A stretch of DNA of 24,762 nucleotides from an uncultured Campylobacter sp. (GTDB lineage: Bacteria; Campylobacterota; Campylobacteria; Campylobacterales; Campylobacteraceae), in assembly GCF_938045465.1 (NCBI RefSeq), contig NZ_CALIBF010000193.1, positions 1 to 24,762 on the forward strand, in the 5' to 3' direction. Both the position numbers and the translations under genes were made by a program. The notes under the pieces were generated by a model, which searched no databases, was not told the DNA's origin, and was given only the letters and a program-made list of their open reading frames with translations. Shown here in pieces: positions 22,457-24,762 of this stretch. Numbering within the stretch: position 1 is the first letter of the stretch; each line of letters opens with the position of its first letter.

Positions 22457-23241
22457 AAAGCTTAAAGCAAATTTTAGATTACTACGCCGATTTGAAAAAT
22501 TGCGACGCGGATCTTTTCGGAGCGCCCGATCCGCTGCAGGTCGCAAAGGGACATCGAAACGACGTAGTAGCGCTCATCTGCGCGCTGTTTGCTTACGGGA
22601 GCGCGGCTCAAATTTTAAAATTTCTTCGCTCGCTTGATTTTTCGCTTTTAAACGGGAGCGATGAGCGCATTGGCGCGGAGCTTGCGGGCAAAAAATATAG
22701 ATTTCAAAGCCCGCGCGACGTCGCTGAAATTTTTATAACTTTAAAGCGGCTTAAAAACAGCCTTAGCATCGAGGAGAGCGTGCTTCGCGGCATGCAAAAA
22801 AGCGGACGGATCGAGGATGGGATAAATTTTTTAATCGGCGAAATTTACAAATTAAATCCCTACCGCAGTCCTGGGTATGAGTTTTTTTTCGGGCGCGGCT
22901 TCGCGCAAAAGCCCACTTCGCCGTACAAGCGCTACAATCTTTTCCTGCGCTGGGCGGTGCGCGACAGCGACATCGATCTGGGGCTGTACAAAAAGATCGA
23001 AAAATCGCGCCTCCTCATCCCGCTTGATACCCACACGCATAAAGTTTCGCTTAAGCTTGGGCTGATCGATCGCAAGAGTTACGATTTTGAGGCGGTTTTG
23101 CAGCTTACGCAAAGCTTAAGGCGCTTCGATCCGAGCGATCCCATCAAATACGACTTCGCGCTGTATCGCCTCGGACAGAGCGGCGAGATAGATAAAATTT
23201 TACCCGAACTGGGCGCAAATTTAAACAAAACCGCGGAGTAA
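22453..23241 (+). CDS. TIGR02757/DUF2400 family protein
   Basis: A 262-residue cytosolic helical protein. Family landmarks as I recall them: an N-terminal Asp-Pro region (Ala-Pro-Asp-Pro-Leu) followed by Asp-Val-Val-Ala-Leu-Ile-Cys-Ala-Leu-Phe-Ala-Tyr-Gly; Arg-Tyr-Asn-Leu-Phe-Leu-Arg-Trp-Ala-Val-Arg; Leu-Asp-Thr-His-Thr-His-Lys-Val-Ser; and Asp-Pro-Ser-Asp-Pro-Ile-Lys-Tyr-Asp-Phe-Ala near the end. The helix arrangement has been compared with HhH-GPD DNA glycosylases, but no function is established. It is the last gene of the overlapping unit and starts within the rsmD stop (ATGA). Confidence 0.83.
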   Translation: MKSLKQILDYYADLKNCDADLFGAPDPLQVAKGHRNDVVALICALFAYGSAAQILKFLRSLDFSLLNGSDERIGAELAGKKYRFQSPRDVAEIFITLKRLKNSLSIEESVLRGMQKSGRIEDGINFLIGEIYKLNPYRSPGYEFFFGRGFAQKPTSPYKRYNLFLRWAVRDSDIDLGLYKKIEKSRLLIPLDTHTHKVSLKLGLIDRKSYDFEAVLQLTQSLRRFDPSDPIKYDFALYRLGQSGEIDKILPELGANLNKTAE

Positions 23242-23386
23242 GTCTGCGGAATTTTATCTGATACGAGCGGGGCGATGAAATTTTATGAAGCTTTGGAGCG
23301 GGTGTGCGGCGGAATTTTGCGCTGTGCTGCCGCATAAGCGGAGCTGGCTTTATGGATTTGCCGTACGCCTTAAGTACAGAGCGCCG

Positions 23387-23402
23387 AAATTTCATGAAAT
23401 TT
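23387..23402. repeat. Perfect 16-bp AAATTT palindrome
   Basis: AAATTTCATGAAATTT is its own reverse complement. It is related to TATGAAATTTCATA at 7417-7430 and lies 145 bases past the last gene of the argD unit. Confidence 0.7.
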
Positions 23403-23431
23403 TAGCAAAAGATCGCTTCATAAAATTCTGC

Positions 23432-23459
23432 AAATTTTACGGATAGCCGCGTAAAATTT
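23432..23459. repeat. Perfect 10-bp inverted repeat (hairpin)
   Basis: Arms AAATTTTACG (23432-23441) and CGTAAAATTT (23450-23459) with loop GATAGCCG. Read rightward, the 3' arm ends in a short T run. It could end transcription from the argD unit, but the stem is AT-rich and about 190 bases from the last stop codon. Confidence 0.5.
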
Positions 23460-23623
23460 ATAGGGCTGTCTTGTAGAATTTGGGTAAAATTCCATAGCCT
23501 TGTGCTACTTAAATTTTATGAAATTTTGCAGCTCGCGCGACGCGATAAATTGCATGGAGCTAAAATGGCAATCGCGCGGTAAATTTCATAAAATTTAAGC
23601 AGGAGCCGTGCGGCAAAATCCGA

Positions 23624-23629
23624 TATAAT
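23624..23629 (+). promoter_or_regulatory. -10 box (TATAAT) for the TauE/SafE gene
   Basis: Exact TATAAT preceded by an A-rich tract. It would give an untranslated leader of about 140 bases before the start at 23775. In such an AT-word-rich gap a chance match is possible. Confidence 0.4.
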
Positions 23630-23774
23630 TCCGCGAAATTTTATAAAATTGCACGGAATTTTAGCAGGCGCTCGTATGCACTTTGCGGTGCATGAGCGGT
23701 TTGCGATCGTAATTGCGCGGAATTCTAGCAGGCGTTCATAGCGCGTGCCTGTGTAATTTGAAAGAAGGACAAAA

Positions 23775-24536
23775 ATGGAGCTTGAACTTTGGCAGTTTGC
23801 GGTGCTTTTTGCGGCGGCGTTTTTCGGCGGATTTATCGACTCGATCGCGGGCGGCGGCGGGTTGATTTCGCTGCCTGCGCTGCTTGCCGTGGGCGTTCCG
23901 CCGCATGTAGCGATCGCCACAAATAGATTTCAAGGCAGCTTCGGAAGCTTCACCGCCGCTTTAAATTTCATCCGCAAGGGCTATGTCGATGCAGCGGAGA
24001 TCTTGCGCGGCGTGATTTTTACGTTCGTAGGCGGACTCGTCGGCGCTTATGTCCTGCTTCTAATCGATGCGAAATTCCTAAACTACCTCATTCCGATCCT
24101 GCTGCTGGCGCTTTTGCTTTATATGATTTTTTCGCCAAACCTTGGCGAAGCGCCCGCAAGACCTAAGATGTCAAAAAATAGCTTTTACGCGATTTTCGGG
24201 ATTGTCTTGGGCTTTTACGACGGATTTTTCGGCCCGGGTACGGGCTCGTTTTGGACGTTTGCGCTGGTTGGAATTTTAGGGCTTTATATGAAAAAGGCGG
24301 TCGCACACACGAAGGTTTTAAATTTCACCTCAAACATCGTCTCTTTGGACGTTTTTATCATCGGTGGGCAGATTTTATGGCTCGTCGGAGCGGTGATGGC
24401 GGTCGGACAGATCGCGGGCAGCTTCGCAGGCTCAAGCCTCGTGATGCGATGCGACGTGAAATTCGTGCGCAAGATGCTTCTGTTCGTCGTTGCCGCCACG
24501 ATTTTAAAGCTACTTTACGGACTGATTGCAAGCTGA
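23775..24536 (+). CDS. TauE/SafE (TSUP) family membrane permease
   Basis: A 253-residue inner-membrane protein with about seven or eight hydrophobic helices. The N-terminal half has the family motif Asp-Ser-Ile-Ala-Gly-Gly-Gly-Gly-Leu-Ile-Ser-Leu-Pro and, after a short turn, Ala-Thr-Asn-Arg-Phe-Gln-Gly. The second half repeats the pattern weakly, with Gly-Phe-Tyr-Asp-Gly-Phe-Phe-Gly-Pro-Gly-Thr-Gly-Ser-Phe. Members move sulfite, sulfoacetate, thiosulfate or other organic anions, and the substrate cannot be told here as no sulfur gene is adjacent. AAGAAGGACAAAA precedes the ATG. It is transcribed alone. Confidence 0.87.
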   Translation: MELELWQFAVLFAAAFFGGFIDSIAGGGGLISLPALLAVGVPPHVAIATNRFQGSFGSFTAALNFIRKGYVDAAEILRGVIFTFVGGLVGAYVLLLIDAKFLNYLIPILLLALLLYMIFSPNLGEAPARPKMSKNSFYAIFGIVLGFYDGFFGPGTGSFWTFALVGILGLYMKKAVAHTKVLNFTSNIVSLDVFIIGGQILWLVGAVMAVGQIAGSFAGSSLVMRCDVKFVRKMLLFVVAATILKLLYGLIAS

Positions 24537-24657
24537 TTACAGACTGGTTGAAGACCAACCGCAGACTAATCTCAAGCTAAAATCATAGAATTTTATACAG
24601 GATTTCGTATAAAATTTCGCGTAAAATTTTATGAGCCCTCGCTGATATGCTACGGCA

Positions 24658-24762
24658 GCGCCACCTTACCGCCACGATAGTGCCGATTTTACTGCTGCGG
24701 TGCCATCTTGCCGCAGTGTCGCACCAAATTTACTGCGACACTGCCAATTTACTACTGCAGCG
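24658..24762. repeat. Degenerate tandem repeat and hairpin at the right edge
   Basis: GCGCCACCTTACCGC (24658-24672) recurs as GTGCCATCTTGCCGC (24700-24714), 42 bases on. Each copy is followed by a [GA]C[CG]-A-TTTACTGC-like tail, and a third partial copy may start near 24741. Within it, CAGTGTCGCA (24714-24723) and TGCGACACTG (24734-24743) form a perfect 10-bp stem with a 10-base loop. Base composition differs from the AAATTT-rich gaps. The array may continue past the window. Confidence 0.55.

Larger units (their letters stand above)
23242..23774. other. Non-coding gap full of AAATTT palindromes
   Basis: About 530 bases. AAATTTCATGAAATTT (23387-23402) is a perfect 16-bp palindrome. AAATTTTACG (23432-23441) and CGTAAAATTT (23450-23459) form a 10-bp hairpin with an 8-base loop. 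Further GAATTTT, AAAATTCCA and AAATTTCATAAAATTT words follow. No ORF is supported. The promoter of the next gene lies at its right end. Confidence 0.6.

Noticed and set aside
1..24762. tRNA, rRNA, insertion sequence, prophage or defence island
   Set aside because: I looked for T-loop GTTCGA-type signals, transposase or integrase proteins and terminal repeats with target duplications and found none. The genes are core or common accessory genes.

Overview
The window looks like chromosome from a GC-rich oral-type Campylobacter. Campylobacter gracilis is my best guess, with the C. rectus/showae group next; this is inference, not a database result. Reasons: two blocks match gene orders I remember from Campylobacterota (ilvC - YibQ-like deacetylase - dprA - ruvX, as in C. 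jejuni; glcD - PgbA-like - M23 peptidase, as H. pylori HP0509/HP0508/HP0506). Promoters have TATAAT-like -10 boxes with T-rich upstream DNA instead of a clear -35. AAATTT/AAAATT words occur everywhere in an otherwise fairly GC-rich sequence.

Layout. 1-3559: start of a leftward gene cut by the edge, a leftward DUF1963 protein, a rightward orphan with a four-Cys C-terminus, and leftward proC. 3697-7941: rightward ilvC, a divergent polysaccharide deacetylase-like envelope protein, dprA and ruvX, with 838 bp of non-coding DNA between dprA and ruvX. 8385-10225: two isolated genes, an EthD-like protein and a Sel1/Hcp-like Cys-rich repeat protein, between long non-coding gaps. 10891-12994: leftward two-gene unit, PgbA-like exported protein then glcD. 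13133-17356: rightward M23 endopeptidase (Csd3/Pgp3 type), mgtE, Nudix hydrolase, a terminator, then a membrane-anchored alpha/beta hydrolase. 17926-23241: a tightly overlapping six-gene unit (TRIC/UPF0126 membrane protein, argD, MidA-like methyltransferase, a 110-aa protein, rsmD, a TIGR02757 protein). 23775-24536: a TauE/SafE permease. The last 230 bases hold degenerate repeats and a perfect 10-bp hairpin.

Most genes are housekeeping: amino-acid synthesis (proC, ilvC, argD), transformation and recombination (dprA, ruvX), cell wall (M23), Mg uptake (mgtE) and rRNA modification (rsmD). There is no transposase, integrase, phage gene, CRISPR array, toxin-antitoxin pair or recognisable defence system, and no tRNA or rRNA.

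The most unusual signal is structural. Five otherwise ordinary proteins carry extra low-complexity segments, all in frame, at loops or linkers between conserved motifs: ProC (about 65 residues, eight exact heptads [E/Q/R]-[N/S/D]-[F/S/C]-x4), the deacetylase-like protein (Asn-Ser about every five residues), the alpha/beta hydrolase (about 70), the MidA-like methyltransferase (about 38) and RsmD (about 248, more than the enzyme itself). In three of them (ProC, the deacetylase-like protein and RsmD) the DNA repeatedly uses the AAAATT[TC]/AAATT words that also crowd the non-coding gaps, where they form palindromes and a degenerate 20-24 bp tandem repeat. This suggests one process, short dispersed repeats or word amplification, seeding both gaps and genes, comparable in outcome to Rickettsia palindromic elements. 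I offer it as the main hypothesis to test.
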